NCBI GenBank assembly: GCA_023414875.1
Contig: JAEZMV010000009.1
Location: 62,001 to 126,000 of the forward strand
DNA length: 64,000 bases
Reading direction: 5' to 3'
Source: Bacillota bacterium
GTDB taxonomy: Bacteria > Bacillota > Clostridia > Lachnospirales > Lachnospiraceae
Part shown: piece after piece, positions 8,888 to 18,446 of the stretch
Numbering within the stretch: position 1 is the stretch's first letter
Layout of the letters: every line of letters starts with the position of its first letter
Program-made: the position numbers and the translations under genes
Notes under the pieces: generated by a model
Seen by the model: the letters and a program-made list of their open reading frames with translations, nothing else
Told to the model about the DNA's origin: nothing
Database searches by the model: none

Positions 8888-10249
8888 ATGAATAAATATA
8901 CTGAAATTACCCCCCAATTAATGGAACTCGCTGACCTATGTAAGAAGAATACGGTAATTGATCCGGAATTATATTCTAAATATGATGTTAAACGCGGACT
9001 TAGGGATATTAGTGGAAAAGGCGTATTAACAGGATTGACTGAGATTTGTGAGATTTTATCTTACACAATCGTTGATAATGATTATGTTCCCTGTGAAGGA
9101 AAATTATTTTACCGTGGAGTAAATGTAGAAGAATTTATTCAAGGTTTTATGAAGGAAAACCGTTATGGTTTTGAAGAAGCATCCTATTTATTATTGTTTG
9201 GTAATCTGCCGACGAAGGAGCAACTGAGCCAATTTAATGGTTTACTGGAACAATATAGAGAATTACCGCCCAGCTTTGTTCGTGACATCATCATGAAAGC
9301 GCCAAGTAAGGATATGATGAACACATTGGCAAGAAGTGTCCTCACTTTGTATTCCTATGATGATAAAGCAGATGTCATATCAATTGAGAACGTCCTTCGC
9401 CAAAGTCTTCAATTAATCGCTGTATTTCCGTTATTATCAGTTTATGGATTCCAAGCATATAACCATTATCACTTTGGAAAGAGCTTGGTAATACATCCTC
9501 CTAAGGAAGGACTTTCAACTGCTGAGAACATACTATATATGTTAAGACCAAACATGAAATATACTGATTTGGAAGCTAAGATATTAGATATTGCACTGGT
9601 ACTTCATGCGGAGCATGGCGGTGGTAATAATTCGACCTTTACTACACATGTTGTGACTTCCTCTGGTACCGATACTTATTCTGCAATTGCTGCTTCCCTG
9701 GGATCTTTAAAGGGACCGAAGCATGGTGGTGCAAATATTAAGGTAATGCAGATGTTTGATGATATGAAGGAAAATATCAAGGATTGGGAAGATGAGGAAG
9801 AAATTAGCGCTTATCTATCTGATCTGCTGAATAAAAAGACCTTTGATAAGTCCGGATTGATCTATGGAATGGGGCATGCAGTTTATTCAATCTCAGATCC
9901 AAGAGCAAATGTGTTAAAGCAGTATGTAAGAAGTCTATCAGAAGAAAAGGGCTTAATGAAGGAATTCGGCTTGTATGAAATGGTGGAACGTTTAGCTCCT
10001 GAGATTATTGGAAGAGAAAGAAAAATGTATAAAGGAGTCAGCGCCAACGTTGATTTTTACAGTGGTTTTGTTTATCATATGCTGGATCTTCCGAAAGAGC
10101 TTTATACTCCGATTTTCGCAATAGCAAGAATATCAGGCTGGTGTTCTCATCGATTAGAGGAGTTAAATAATGCGGGTAAAATCATTCGTCCTGCATATAA
10201 AAGCGTTTCAAAGCATCGTGAATATGTGCCGATTGAAGAAAGAGATTAA
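8888..10249 (+). CDS. gltA: Citrate synthase
   Basis: A 453-aa enzyme condensing oxaloacetate and acetyl-CoA. The catalytic regions are visible: LHAEHGGGNNSTF, GSLKGPKHGGAN, and GMGHAVYSISDPRA, with the three active-site regions (His, His, Asp) of the family. Length is slightly above the 430-aa norm because of an N-terminal extension, common in clostridial citrate synthases. RBS AAAGGAGG lies 6 nt before the ATG, and a small ACCGT/ACGGT hairpin at 8855-8868 sits just ahead of it. No aconitase or isocitrate dehydrogenase is adjacent, so it likely serves glutamate synthesis. Confidence 0.93.
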   Translation: MNKYTEITPQLMELADLCKKNTVIDPELYSKYDVKRGLRDISGKGVLTGLTEICEILSYTIVDNDYVPCEGKLFYRGVNVEEFIQGFMKENRYGFEEASYLLLFGNLPTKEQLSQFNGLLEQYRELPPSFVRDIIMKAPSKDMMNTLARSVLTLYSYDDKADVISIENVLRQSLQLIAVFPLLSVYGFQAYNHYHFGKSLVIHPPKEGLSTAENILYMLRPNMKYTDLEAKILDIALVLHAEHGGGNNSTFTTHVVTSSGTDTYSAIAASLGSLKGPKHGGANIKVMQMFDDMKENIKDWEDEEEISAYLSDLLNKKTFDKSGLIYGMGHAVYSISDPRANVLKQYVRSLSEEKGLMKEFGLYEMVERLAPEIIGRERKMYKGVSANVDFYSGFVYHMLDLPKELYTPIFAIARISGWCSHRLEELNNAGKIIRPAYKSVSKHREYVPIEERD

Positions 10250-10296
10250 TTACTTATAAGAATAAAGTATTTTTGATTAATATTTAGTATCATAAG

Positions 10297-10338
10297 GTGA
10301 CTGTTGTAAAATGAACTATATTTTACGCAGTCACTTTT
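10297..10338 (+). terminator. Rho-independent terminator after citrate synthase
   Basis: Stem GTGACTG / CAGTCAC extended by GTAAAAT / ATTTTAC, followed by TTTT. The remainder of the ~400-bp gap before the SASP gene is very AT-rich and holds no other convincing gene. Confidence 0.85.
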
Positions 10339-10493
10339 CATAGAATAATGTTTTATCAAAAGATATTATATAAATACTTAACTCTTTTTATGCTTCATAT
10401 ATAAAACTATGTACGTTAATAAGAGTTAGTCAAACGATTTATATTATTTATTTCTCGACCAAAATTTGCATAATAAAAAGAAATAATTTCTTG

Positions 10494-10521
10494 CGTATTT
10501 CGATTCTTTTTGCGCATACTA
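10494..10521 (+). promoter_or_regulatory. Possible SigG-type forespore promoter of the SASP gene
   Basis: CATACTA at 10515-10521 matches the SigG -10 consensus exactly, with a weak -35 (GTATT) 16 nt upstream. It lies about 128 nt before the SASP start, longer than usual for ssp genes, so the assignment is tentative. Confidence 0.3.
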
Positions 10522-10648
10522 TTATCGTAACATCTTAACGAAATTAATATACATTCAATTAATTCGTTAAGCAGTAAACAACAACAGAAATTATTTTGAA
10601 AAAGCTTTTTGCTTACAGATTTCAAAATATGAAATGGAGGAGTTTATT

Positions 10649-10849
10649 ATGTCAAGAAGAAACAGAGCAGAAGTACCAGAAGCACAGGAAGCATTAGATC
10701 GGTTTAAGTATGAGGTTGCTAATGAAATTGGTGTTCCTTTAAAACAAGGCTATAATGGCGATTTAACTTCTAAACAAAACGGTTCAGTCGGCGGTTTCAT
10801 GGTGAAAAAGATGATCCAGGACGCAGAGAAAAGAATGGCAGGCAAATAA
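10649..10849 (+). CDS. Alpha/beta-type small acid-soluble spore protein
   Basis: A 66-aa DNA-binding spore protein that coats and protects DNA in the forespore. It has the family signatures ALDRFKYEVANEIGV, which includes the GPR protease-type cleavage context, and GSVGGFMVKKMI. The ATG at 10649 follows GGAGGAG with 6-nt spacing; the in-frame ATG at 10634 is part of that ribosome binding site. Monocistronic, followed by a terminator at 10873. Good evidence that the host forms endospores. Confidence 0.95.
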   Translation: MSRRNRAEVPEAQEALDRFKYEVANEIGVPLKQGYNGDLTSKQNGSVGGFMVKKMIQDAEKRMAGK

Positions 10850-10872
10850 TAAAATTTAGATTATAATGATTA

Positions 10873-10903
10873 GGGAGTGTATCAAAGCACTCCCTTAGTT
10901 TAT
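10873..10903 (+). terminator. Rho-independent terminator after SASP gene
   Basis: Stem GGGAGTG / CACTCCC with an 8-nt loop, followed by TTAGTTTATT. Confidence 0.8.
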
Positions 10904-11016
10904 TATAAGAATAAATTGAATCAAGATACATTTCTAACCTTTCTAACAAAATTTCATCTAATCAGAAAAATATATTGAAATATTCATATGGATAGGATAC
11001 ACTAACTATAAACAAG

Positions 11017-11044
11017 TTGACAAATATTAATATTATAATAAAAT
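11017..11044 (+). promoter_or_regulatory. SigA-type promoter upstream of rsmD
   Basis: TTGACA at 11017-11022 and TAAAAT at 11039-11044, separated by 16 nt, 40 nt before the rsmD start. Confidence 0.45.
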
Positions 11045-11083
11045 ATTAGTTATAGTATTAATCGTCATAAACGGAGAAAAAGT

Positions 11084-11638
11084 ATGAGAGTTATAGCGGG
11101 AAAAGCAAGGAGATTACAGCTTAAAACACCAGAAGGTTTTGATACCAGACCCACTACTGATAAAACCAAAGAGACTTTGTTTAACATACTAAATCCATAT
11201 TTGGCAGATTCTGATTTCCTGGATATTTTTTCGGGAAGTGGAGCAATCGGAATTGAAGCATTATCCAGAGGGGCAAAATATGCTGCATTTATTGAAGACA
11301 ATAAAGCGGCATTGGAATGTATTAAGGCAAATCTTAAAACAACAAGATTAGAAGCTGATGCTGAGATTTTAGCATACAATGCGCTAGATGCAATTCGAAT
11401 ATTAGAGATTAAAGGGAAGGTTTTTGATGTGATATTTATGGATCCTCCCTATAATCATATGCAGGAAAAAGAAGTGTTGTTGGCATTGCAAAATTCCAGC
11501 ATAATCTATTGTGATACAATTATTGTAGTTGAGGCCTCGCTTAATACTGATTTTGATTATTTGGAGGATACAATATTCCGTATCTATAAACAGAAAGAAT
11601 ATAAGACGAACCAACATGTTTTTATTGAATTGAAATAA
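11084..11638 (+). CDS. rsmD: 16S rRNA m2G966 methyltransferase RsmD
   Basis: A 184-aa SAM-dependent methyltransferase for guanine N2 in 16S rRNA. It starts with the family-typical MRVIAGKARR, has the SAM-binding loop FLDIFSGSGAIGIEALSRG and the catalytic MDPPYN motif at about residue 120. Standard length. The next gene is coaD, the near-universal rsmD-coaD pair in Firmicutes, 34 bp downstream. Confidence 0.95.
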   Translation: MRVIAGKARRLQLKTPEGFDTRPTTDKTKETLFNILNPYLADSDFLDIFSGSGAIGIEALSRGAKYAAFIEDNKAALECIKANLKTTRLEADAEILAYNALDAIRILEIKGKVFDVIFMDPPYNHMQEKEVLLALQNSSIIYCDTIIVVEASLNTDFDYLEDTIFRIYKQKEYKTNQHVFIELK

Positions 11639-11672
11639 ATTACATAATGGGCTATCGGGCTTGGAGGTAAAA

Positions 11673-12173
11673 ATGAAGATAGGTATTTATCCCGGCAGCT
11701 TTGACCCAATAACGTTAGGACATTTGGATATTATTGTTCGAGCATCTGGCTTGGTTGATCAGTTGATTATTGGAGTCTTAAAGAATAGTGCTAAGAAACC
11801 TTTATTTACCGCAGATGAAAGAGTTAAATTAATTGAACAGGTAATCAGTGAAAATACGAATTTACCTGCGATTGAAGTAGTTGATTTTGATGGCTTATTG
11901 ATTAATTTTGCAGCACAGAAGAATGCAAATATCATTGTCAGAGGACTTCGGGCTATTACGGATTTTGAATACGAACTACAGATTGCCCAGATGAATCATA
12001 AGTTAAATGCTAAGATTGATACTATATTTTTTACAACAAGTGTGGAGTATTCTTATCTGAGCTCCAGCGCGGTGAAAGAGATAGCTTCCTTTGGGGGAGA
12101 CATCCGGCAATTTGTCCCGGAATGTATTGTACAATCTGTTTACGATAAATATAAATCAATGAGGAGTGTTTGA
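11673..12173 (+). CDS. coaD: Phosphopantetheine adenylyltransferase
   Basis: A 166-aa enzyme of CoA biosynthesis (4'-phosphopantetheine + ATP to dephospho-CoA). Has GSFDPITLGHLDII with the T/HxGH nucleotidyltransferase signature, IIVRGLRAITDFEYE, and SYLSSSAVKEIASFGGD (the ISSS-like motif). The ATG at 11673 follows TTGGAGGTAAAA. The stop at 12173 sits one base before the next gene's start codon, so the two are probably translated from one transcript. Confidence 0.96.
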   Translation: MKIGIYPGSFDPITLGHLDIIVRASGLVDQLIIGVLKNSAKKPLFTADERVKLIEQVISENTNLPAIEVVDFDGLLINFAAQKNANIIVRGLRAITDFEYELQIAQMNHKLNAKIDTIFFTTSVEYSYLSSSAVKEIASFGGDIRQFVPECIVQSVYDKYKSMRSV

Positions 12174-12174
12174 A

Positions 12175-12819
12175 ATGGGAGCAAGCAGAATTGAACAATT
12201 AATTGAGGATATTTATGAGTTTGTTGAGAGTTGTAGGATGCAACCGTTGTCAAGCACGAAGGTAATCGTTCCTAAGGATGAATTGTATGATTTATTAGAT
12301 GAACTGCGTCTTAGAACTCCGGATGAAATAAAACGTTATCAAAAGATTATTTCAAACCGTGATGCAATCATTGCTGATGCTGAGGAAAAAGCAGAAGGTA
12401 TTTTGCGTCAAACCAGAGAGAAAGCAAAGGAACTTTTAAATGAACATGAGATTATGCAGCAGGCTTATTATCAGGCAAATGAGATGATTATGCAGGCATC
12501 CGATGAAGCGGACAGGCTTCGCAGAGAGGCATCAGAAGAAGCAGAGCAGATCAGAACCGGCGCTCTGGTTTATTCCAATGATGTTTTAACGGAAGTTGAG
12601 CGTGTACTGGCTAATGCTTACGAGACAGCTGCTTCCAGATATGATAATTTTATTGGTTCACTTAAAAGCAATTTAGAGATTATCAATAATAACAAAAGAG
12701 AATTGAGTGAACAATTGTATCCTCAGGATCATATGCAGAACACAGACTCTGCAGCTACCTCTTATGATGAGGGGGATTTTGATTTTGATGAGAACACCTT
12801 CTACAATGACGTACAGTAA
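12175..12819 (+). CDS. Coiled-coil protein, ATPase subunit H/DivIVA-like
   Basis: A 214-aa soluble protein dominated by a heptad-rich coiled coil (about residues 60-150; EEKAEGILRQTREKAKELL is typical), then an acidic tail ending in DFDFDEN. Proteins like this appear next to coaD in Lachnospiraceae and are usually annotated as ATPase or hypothetical. The ATG at 12175 has GAGGAG 8 nt upstream, within the end of coaD. No catalytic motif is visible. It converges with ylbJ, leaving only 3 bp between the stop codons. Confidence 0.75.
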   Translation: MGASRIEQLIEDIYEFVESCRMQPLSSTKVIVPKDELYDLLDELRLRTPDEIKRYQKIISNRDAIIADAEEKAEGILRQTREKAKELLNEHEIMQQAYYQANEMIMQASDEADRLRREASEEAEQIRTGALVYSNDVLTEVERVLANAYETAASRYDNFIGSLKSNLEIINNNKRELSEQLYPQDHMQNTDSAATSYDEGDFDFDENTFYNDVQ

Positions 12820-12822
12820 TCC

Positions 12823-13806
12823 TTAATATTGAAAAAAGGTTATATATATAAATGCAAGAATAAGGGCAATTAGTGCACTTGTAAGCTTTATCACAATATA
12901 AGAATTAATTGATAGTCTTGAGTCGCCCAGTACACTTTTGGTTTGAGCAATACCTGAGAAACCGCCAAAGGAAGTGAGTACGGCTACCAAGACTATTTTT
13001 GTACCGGTTTCTAAATCGGCTTTGCAGATTTGGTTGATGCCCGTGGTAATTTCGAATATCCCCATAAGAAAAGCTTTTAAAAATCCGGTATCAGGTCCGA
13101 TTTCTTTAATAATCTGGGCCATTATTGAAAATAATATGATATATCCACCGATTCGAGTGACGATTTCAAAGCCATTCATAATTGATCCGTCTAGTACGTC
13201 AAAGGTAAAACGTTTCGCTGCTATTGACTTGTTGTGATTATTGAGCGTAACAGCCTCTGTTGTATGAACAGAAGTCTTCTGTGTGAAATGATGATAAAAA
13301 TAACGAAAGATGATTGCACTTAGAATGGCGGAGCCATAGATGATAACGAATAATACATATTTTAGTTGGGGAAGCTTTAACTGTGTTATTGCTATATACC
13401 CGATGATAAACATAGGACTTGCATTGTTGCACATACTAAATAGAAATTGTCCTTCTCTTTTGTGGATTTTATTCTCTGCAACCAAGTCTGCAGTGGATTT
13501 TGCACCCATTGGTATCCCGGACAGAAAGCCGATAATAATCGGATAACAGCCTTCACAGCTTACATGAAATATTTTACCGAGGATTGGATAGAAAAGCTTA
13601 CTGATTTTTTTCGTAATATTTAAGCGTACCATTAAGTTTGATATAATAATAAACGGAAGTAAATTAGGAAGCACATTATGAAACCATAACAATAAGCCGG
13701 TGCTTGCCCCTTGATAGGAAGCTGTTGGAAAAAGCAGCATTGCTATCAGAAACAGAACGATAAGACCTTTTAATAACCTGTTTTTATGTAATATCATATA
13801 TTTCAT
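12823..13806 (-). CDS. ylbJ: Sporulation integral membrane protein YlbJ
   Basis: A 327-aa protein with about eight transmembrane helices, including the nucleoside-recognition (Gate) repeats: GFLSGIPMGAKSTADLV in the first half and TSFGGFSGIAQTKSV in the second, both conserved in YlbJ. YlbJ is needed for stable spore cortex in Bacillus. The ATG at 13806 has AAGGAG 7 nt upstream on the minus strand; the ten-residue upstream extension is not supported. Position beside coaD matches the ylbH-ylbI-ylbJ order of Bacillus, although the orientation is reversed here. Confidence 0.9.
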   Translation of the reverse strand: MKYMILHKNRLLKGLIVLFLIAMLLFPTASYQGASTGLLLWFHNVLPNLLPFIIISNLMVRLNITKKISKLFYPILGKIFHVSCEGCYPIIIGFLSGIPMGAKSTADLVAENKIHKREGQFLFSMCNNASPMFIIGYIAITQLKLPQLKYVLFVIIYGSAILSAIIFRYFYHHFTQKTSVHTTEAVTLNNHNKSIAAKRFTFDVLDGSIMNGFEIVTRIGGYIILFSIMAQIIKEIGPDTGFLKAFLMGIFEITTGINQICKADLETGTKIVLVAVLTSFGGFSGIAQTKSVLGDSRLSINSYIVIKLTSALIALILAFIYITFFQY

Positions 13807-13910
13807 GGAGTTACTCCTTGAAGACAAGAGGGACATTTAATATAATTTATTGATACAGATTTGAATTTATTCAAAAATATGATAAAGAAAAGGGTAAAGG
13901 AGATGTAATG

Positions 13911-15716
13911 ATGGCTGAAAAAAAGAATTTGCCGAAGAGAAGCGAGGTTGAACAAAAATATACTTGGGCGATAGAAGATATTTATGCCTCAGATGATTTA
14001 TGGCAGAAGGATTACGATAAAATTAAGGAAATGCTTCCGAGAGCCGCTGAATATCAGGGGAGGTTGGCAAAATCAGCAGATATTTTGCTTGGTTTTCTGC
14101 AATTATCCGATGAAATCAATAAGCTGCTAGAGCGTGTCTATGTTTATGCAAATCAAAAGTATCATGAAGACACAGCTAATGCTAATTATCAGGATTTATC
14201 AAATAAAGCGAGTGTGCTATCGGTGCAGGTCAGCAGTGTTTTATCCTTTTCAACACCTGAGATATTGTCAATTCCTGAGGAAATGATTGCACAGTTTAAA
14301 CATGAGAATGAAGACTTAAAGCTTTATGAATTCTATTTGAGTGATATTTTACGATTAAAGCCGCATATCTTATCGGGTGAGATGGAAGAATTGTTAGCTG
14401 ACGCAGGAGAAATTGCAGACGCTTCGAGCCATATTTTTTCCATGTTTAATAATGCAGATATCAAATTTCCTGAAATTCAAGACGAGAGTGGAGATACTGT
14501 TCGGATTACCCACGGAAGATATGGACAGCTGCTAGAAAGTAAGGATCGCAGGGTGAGGAAGGATGCCTTTGAGGGAGTGTATGCTACTTATCAGAGCTTT
14601 CGCAATTCCCTTGCAGCAGCTTACAGTGCTAATGTTAAACAGGAAGTATTCTTTGCTAAGGCAAGAAAGTATACCAGTACCCTGGAACGAGTATTGGATG
14701 TAGCCAATATTCCGACGGAAGTATATACCAATTTAATTGAGGCTGTCCACGAAAACATCGGTTTGATGCACCGCTATGTATCACTTCGAAAAAAACTACT
14801 TGGAGTAGACGAACTCCATATGTATGATCTTTATAGTCCTTTGGTACCGGATGTAAAGATGGAGATTCCATTTGAAGAAGCAAAGAGTATAGTTGCTAAA
14901 GGTTTGGAACCCTTGGGAGAGGATTATCAGAGAATTCTGAATGAAGGATATAACCATCGTTGGATCGATGTTTATGAAAATGAAAACAAACGAAGCGGAG
15001 CATATTCCTGGGGAGCCTACGGAACGCATCCTTATGTATTGTTAAATTATAATGAAACCTTGAATAATGTATTTACGTTGGCACATGAGATGGGTCATGC
15101 GATTCACAGTTATCACTCCGATAAAGAACAGCCCTATATTTATGCCGGTTATAAAATTTTTGTAGCCGAGGTTGCGTCCACCTGTAACGAAGCACTTTTA
15201 ATTGATTATATGCTAAAGAATACAGAGGATAAAAAAGAGAAGGCATATTTGATAAATCATTTTCTTGAAAAGTTTAAAGCGACTCTTTATCGTCAAACCA
15301 TGTTCGCTGAATTTGAAAAGATAACTCATAAGATGGTTGAGGATGGTCAAAGCCTGACAGCCGATACCTTATGCAAGGTTTATCATGATTTGAACGTGGC
15401 ATATTTTGGTGATGATATTATAATTGATTCGCAAATAGATATGGAATGGGCAAGAATACCTCATTTTTATACGGCATTTTATGTATATCAATATGCGACC
15501 GGTCATTCAGCTGCAATTGCGTTATCAAGAAGAATTCTAAAGGAAGGAGCACCTGCAGTGGAGGATTATATCCGTTTCCTTAGCAGCGGTAGCTCCAATT
15601 ATCCGATTGAGCTCCTGAAGGCAGCAGGTGTTGATATGAGTACAAAAGAACCGGTGAATCAGGCGCTGCAGCTATTTGCTGAACTGCTGGATCAAATGGA
15701 AGAGCTGATGAAATAA
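13911..15716 (+). CDS. pepF: Oligoendopeptidase F (M3 family)
   Basis: A 601-aa zinc metallopeptidase cleaving short peptides in the cytoplasm. The catalytic zinc motif HEMGHAIHS begins at His392, with the third ligand expected in FVAEVASTCNE about 25 residues on. The N-terminal half is the helical M3 substrate channel. Length matches PepF. Two ATGs are adjacent (13908, 13911); AAAGGAGATGTA upstream serves either. No signal peptide. Confidence 0.95.
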   Translation: MAEKKNLPKRSEVEQKYTWAIEDIYASDDLWQKDYDKIKEMLPRAAEYQGRLAKSADILLGFLQLSDEINKLLERVYVYANQKYHEDTANANYQDLSNKASVLSVQVSSVLSFSTPEILSIPEEMIAQFKHENEDLKLYEFYLSDILRLKPHILSGEMEELLADAGEIADASSHIFSMFNNADIKFPEIQDESGDTVRITHGRYGQLLESKDRRVRKDAFEGVYATYQSFRNSLAAAYSANVKQEVFFAKARKYTSTLERVLDVANIPTEVYTNLIEAVHENIGLMHRYVSLRKKLLGVDELHMYDLYSPLVPDVKMEIPFEEAKSIVAKGLEPLGEDYQRILNEGYNHRWIDVYENENKRSGAYSWGAYGTHPYVLLNYNETLNNVFTLAHEMGHAIHSYHSDKEQPYIYAGYKIFVAEVASTCNEALLIDYMLKNTEDKKEKAYLINHFLEKFKATLYRQTMFAEFEKITHKMVEDGQSLTADTLCKVYHDLNVAYFGDDIIIDSQIDMEWARIPHFYTAFYVYQYATGHSAAIALSRRILKEGAPAVEDYIRFLSSGSSNYPIELLKAAGVDMSTKEPVNQALQLFAELLDQMEELMK

Positions 15717-16027
15717 CCCAGTCTTCTGCAGAGTTGGGATGGGTGGCAAAGGATGGATGGCAAAGGTCCGTCCATCATGAAATTGAAAATAATTCTATTG
15801 AAATAAGTATTGCATCTAAGGCAGTGATGGTGTAATATGTCATTAAAAATAAAACGAAACAGTAATTTACTATACCTATAAGGCTATATTAGAAATGAGA
15901 CCATAATGAATGGCTTTTCTTATCTTTCGATGGAGAATAGACTATTTATTGTGGTTTTTTTATATTCAATTTTATAAAAGCTTAGGCTACTGAGACAACA
16001 AATCTAATACAAGAAAGCAGGTGAAGT
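15717..16027. other. 311-bp intergenic region without recognised gene
   Basis: Begins with an imperfect inverted repeat (GATGGATGG / CCGTCCATC around 15750-15778) without a U-run, then AT-rich DNA. No promoter, riboswitch or small frame with a ribosome binding site could be supported. Confidence 0.5.
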
Positions 16028-16693
16028 ATGATAGCTGTATATATGAATTCTGATGGATTAACAGCATCGCTGACTGATAAGGGATTGGTGAGAGTATATG
16101 GAAAGGAAGGCGAGGAATGGAGAGTCGAAAAGGATCTGCCATTTGACCTGGGGCATAAGAGCCGAAGTGCTGAGGTCCGAACCATCATAATGGAAATGAT
16201 TAATCAACTGGGAGAATGCAAGGTATTTACAGCGAAAGAGGTTAGCGGACAGCTTTATTATGTACTGGAAGCTAAGGGATATGAAGCGTTTGAGGCGGAA
16301 GGAAAACCGGAGGAATATCTGGATTCTATATGGGAGGAGATAGAAGCAATGAAGAAGGAACAATCAGAGAATATAGAAACATCAGATAAAGCGGGACATT
16401 TCACAGTCAGTAAAGACGCAAAACCTTCTACACATCCGGAGATTATCGATCAGGAAGGGGTATATTGGATCAATCTCATACCTGCACTTAACTCGGATTG
16501 TACATTGACTTCGAAAAAAATACTGAAACCGTTTCTTAAAAAGATGGATTTTGACTGCTTGAATGTACTCTGCGACCATATCCCAAAATGGTTTGACAAT
16601 GAGATGTCTTCCATGGGTTTGATATTCCGTGCTGTACAACTGAAACACAATCTATACCAGGCTAGCATAATTAAGAGGGATGATTATAGTTGA
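16028..16693 (+). CDS. AnfO-like protein (Fe-only nitrogenase accessory family)
   Basis: A 221-aa soluble protein. Its N-terminal half follows the AnfO pattern: an opening strand (MIAVYMNSDG), a KGLVRVYGKEGEEW strand, VRTIIMEMINQLGECKVFTA and VLEAKGYEAFEAEGKPEEYL. The C-terminal half (about 140-221) contains two Cys residues in SDCTLTS and DFDCLNVLCDH. AnfO is associated with the iron-only nitrogenase, but no nif or anf gene is in this window, so here it is an orphan. RBS AAGCAGGTGAAGT precedes the ATG. The family call is from memory of the pattern and should be checked. Confidence 0.6.
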   Translation: MIAVYMNSDGLTASLTDKGLVRVYGKEGEEWRVEKDLPFDLGHKSRSAEVRTIIMEMINQLGECKVFTAKEVSGQLYYVLEAKGYEAFEAEGKPEEYLDSIWEEIEAMKKEQSENIETSDKAGHFTVSKDAKPSTHPEIIDQEGVYWINLIPALNSDCTLTSKKILKPFLKKMDFDCLNVLCDHIPKWFDNEMSSMGLIFRAVQLKHNLYQASIIKRDDYS

Positions 16694-16735
16694 ATGAGGA
16701 AAAAGTTTGCTGTTGAACCTTATATAAAACAGCAT

Positions 16736-16763
16736 AATACACCGACTTTACGGCCGGTGTGTT
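16736..16763. terminator. Hairpin between convergent genes, possible bidirectional terminator
   Basis: Nine-bp stem AATACACCG / CGGTGTGTT (one G-U pair) between the AnfO-like gene and the oppositely oriented tmcAL. There is no strong U-run on either side. Confidence 0.5.
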
Positions 16764-16796
16764 ATGAAATTATAAGGAGAATCAAGTAGTAAATAA

Positions 16797-18128
16797 TTAT
16801 ATTAGGACCAGCCCATGCTTATATTCATTTACTATATTGGTTTTGTATTTATCGTAAACAACTTGATTGTATAAATGTGAAGCAAATAAATCTTCAGAAA
16901 GCATACTCATTCCCAGATTATCTAATTGTTTATTGGCCTTCGATACTTTGGTAATTAAAGGGATGGTTGCATAAGCTTCTATTTTACGTAATAAATGTGT
17001 GGCTTCCTTCTTCACTCCCAGCACTCTTGCATATGAAACATAGCTATTCCGTTTATACTCATCAAAGCATTCTGCCTTAATATTTAATAAAAGATGAAAC
17101 AACGCCCGGTTTATCCTGGTTAAGGTATAATTCTTGGTCTTAATATGTTGACATAACTCGGAAATGCTTAGGTTTAGATCAGGGATGTTTTTCAAACGGT
17201 CTGCCAGATCATTTGTAATATCTACATATGAGGTAAGAGCCTTTTTATCCTCCGATAAAAGTTTGTATTTTATAATCTGAGAAAAGTCTTCCTCCGTGAT
17301 AGGATAGATTTTTAAATAATTATTGCTTAGAATTTGATGTACATTTGTCGGAACACTGAGTTCCAAATCAGCAAAATGATCATAAGTAGGATTATTATCC
17401 TTATTATGAAATGCCTTACGTATAGCAGTTGCAGAACTGATCACAGCAGCAACTTCTTCCAAATGATTAGGTTGATCGGGCGTGTAAGCTGCTTCAACTG
17501 AGGTGACTTTCGCTAACCTGATATCATGATAATGGGCGGATTTACGTGGTATCGTTACCGGAATAATGGAGGAGGATAAGCTTAGGAGCGCCTTGATGTA
17601 TTCAATTCCCAAGATGTTATTTGGTTCTGTGAGAACTTTCGTTAGCTCTTGCGCATTAGAAAGCCCTTTTTCCTCAAGGGAGAGCTTAAGAGCTTTGAGT
17701 CTGGCAGCAGGATAAGTGAAGCCATCCTTAAGAAACGACTGAAGCCTTACATCAAAAGCTGCTGAAGTATTATTTAAGAATCTGGCCGCCTCCTCAAGTA
17801 GAGTGACATCACCTGCTTCACTGCCAAAGCAAAGAAAATCTACGATTCCCAACTTATCCAGAAGAGAAACAGCACCATGAGCAAAGAACTCGGCACTACC
17901 TGTAGCGTAACATACCGGAAGCTCCAGTACCAAATCAATACCATTTTGTAATGCCATTTCGGTACGGCTATATTTATCAATAATAGCAGGAGTTCCCCTT
18001 TGAACAAAATTACCGCTCATAACAGCGATAGCATAATCTGCACCGGTTACTCGCTTTGCTTCCTCTATATGATATTTGTGGCCATTATGAAATGGGTTAT
18101 ATTCAGTTATCAAACCAACGACTTTCAC
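16797..18128 (-). CDS. tmcAL: tRNA(Met) cytidine acetate ligase TmcAL (YlbM)
   Basis: A 443-aa nucleotidyltransferase-like enzyme that activates acetate with ATP to acetylate C34 of elongator tRNA-Met. N-terminus reads VVGLITEYNPFHNGHKYH with the HxGH motif, followed by AVMSGNFVQRG and CFGSEAGD, all diagnostic. The GTG start at 18128 is preceded by GGAG with 8-nt spacing on the minus strand; the 26-residue upstream extension has no such support. It lies next to pta-ackA, the acetate pathway, although on the other strand. Confidence 0.92.
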   Translation of the reverse strand: MKVVGLITEYNPFHNGHKYHIEEAKRVTGADYAIAVMSGNFVQRGTPAIIDKYSRTEMALQNGIDLVLELPVCYATGSAEFFAHGAVSLLDKLGIVDFLCFGSEAGDVTLLEEAARFLNNTSAAFDVRLQSFLKDGFTYPAARLKALKLSLEEKGLSNAQELTKVLTEPNNILGIEYIKALLSLSSSIIPVTIPRKSAHYHDIRLAKVTSVEAAYTPDQPNHLEEVAAVISSATAIRKAFHNKDNNPTYDHFADLELSVPTNVHQILSNNYLKIYPITEEDFSQIIKYKLLSEDKKALTSYVDITNDLADRLKNIPDLNLSISELCQHIKTKNYTLTRINRALFHLLLNIKAECFDEYKRNSYVSYARVLGVKKEATHLLRKIEAYATIPLITKVSKANKQLDNLGMSMLSEDLFASHLYNQVVYDKYKTNIVNEYKHGLVLI

Positions 18129-18345
18129 TAATACTTCTCCTTTTTTTGTGATGATTTGATGAATAACATGATTTAATATGTTCTTATCATAACATTGTCT
18201 TATCATACCGTCAATTCAGAACGAAGAGTGTTAATCACAATGGGATTTCTATACATATGTTGATAAAAGCTGGGATAGATAAGTTCTAGCGTTAATTTTC
18301 CAATAAAAAACTAAAAAAGAGTACAATATTTTTCAACAATTGTAC

Positions 18346-18374
18346 TTGTATCCACATTAAGTTTGTTTTATAAT
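18346..18374 (+). promoter_or_regulatory. SigA-type promoter of pta-ackA
   Basis: TTGTAT at 18346-18351, 17-nt spacer, perfect TATAAT at 18369-18374, 72 nt before the pta start. This lies in the 318-bp divergent gap between tmcAL and pta. Confidence 0.75.
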
Positions 18375-18446
18375 AAAATTTATGGTTTTTACTTATTATA
18401 TACATATAAAAATACATTTACGAGATGTTAAGGAAGGAGCAACATC

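Noticed and set aside
10416..10625. 69-aa minus-strand frame in the gap before the SASP gene
   Set aside because: No ribosome binding site and low-complexity composition in very AT-rich DNA; it overlaps the likely SASP promoter region.
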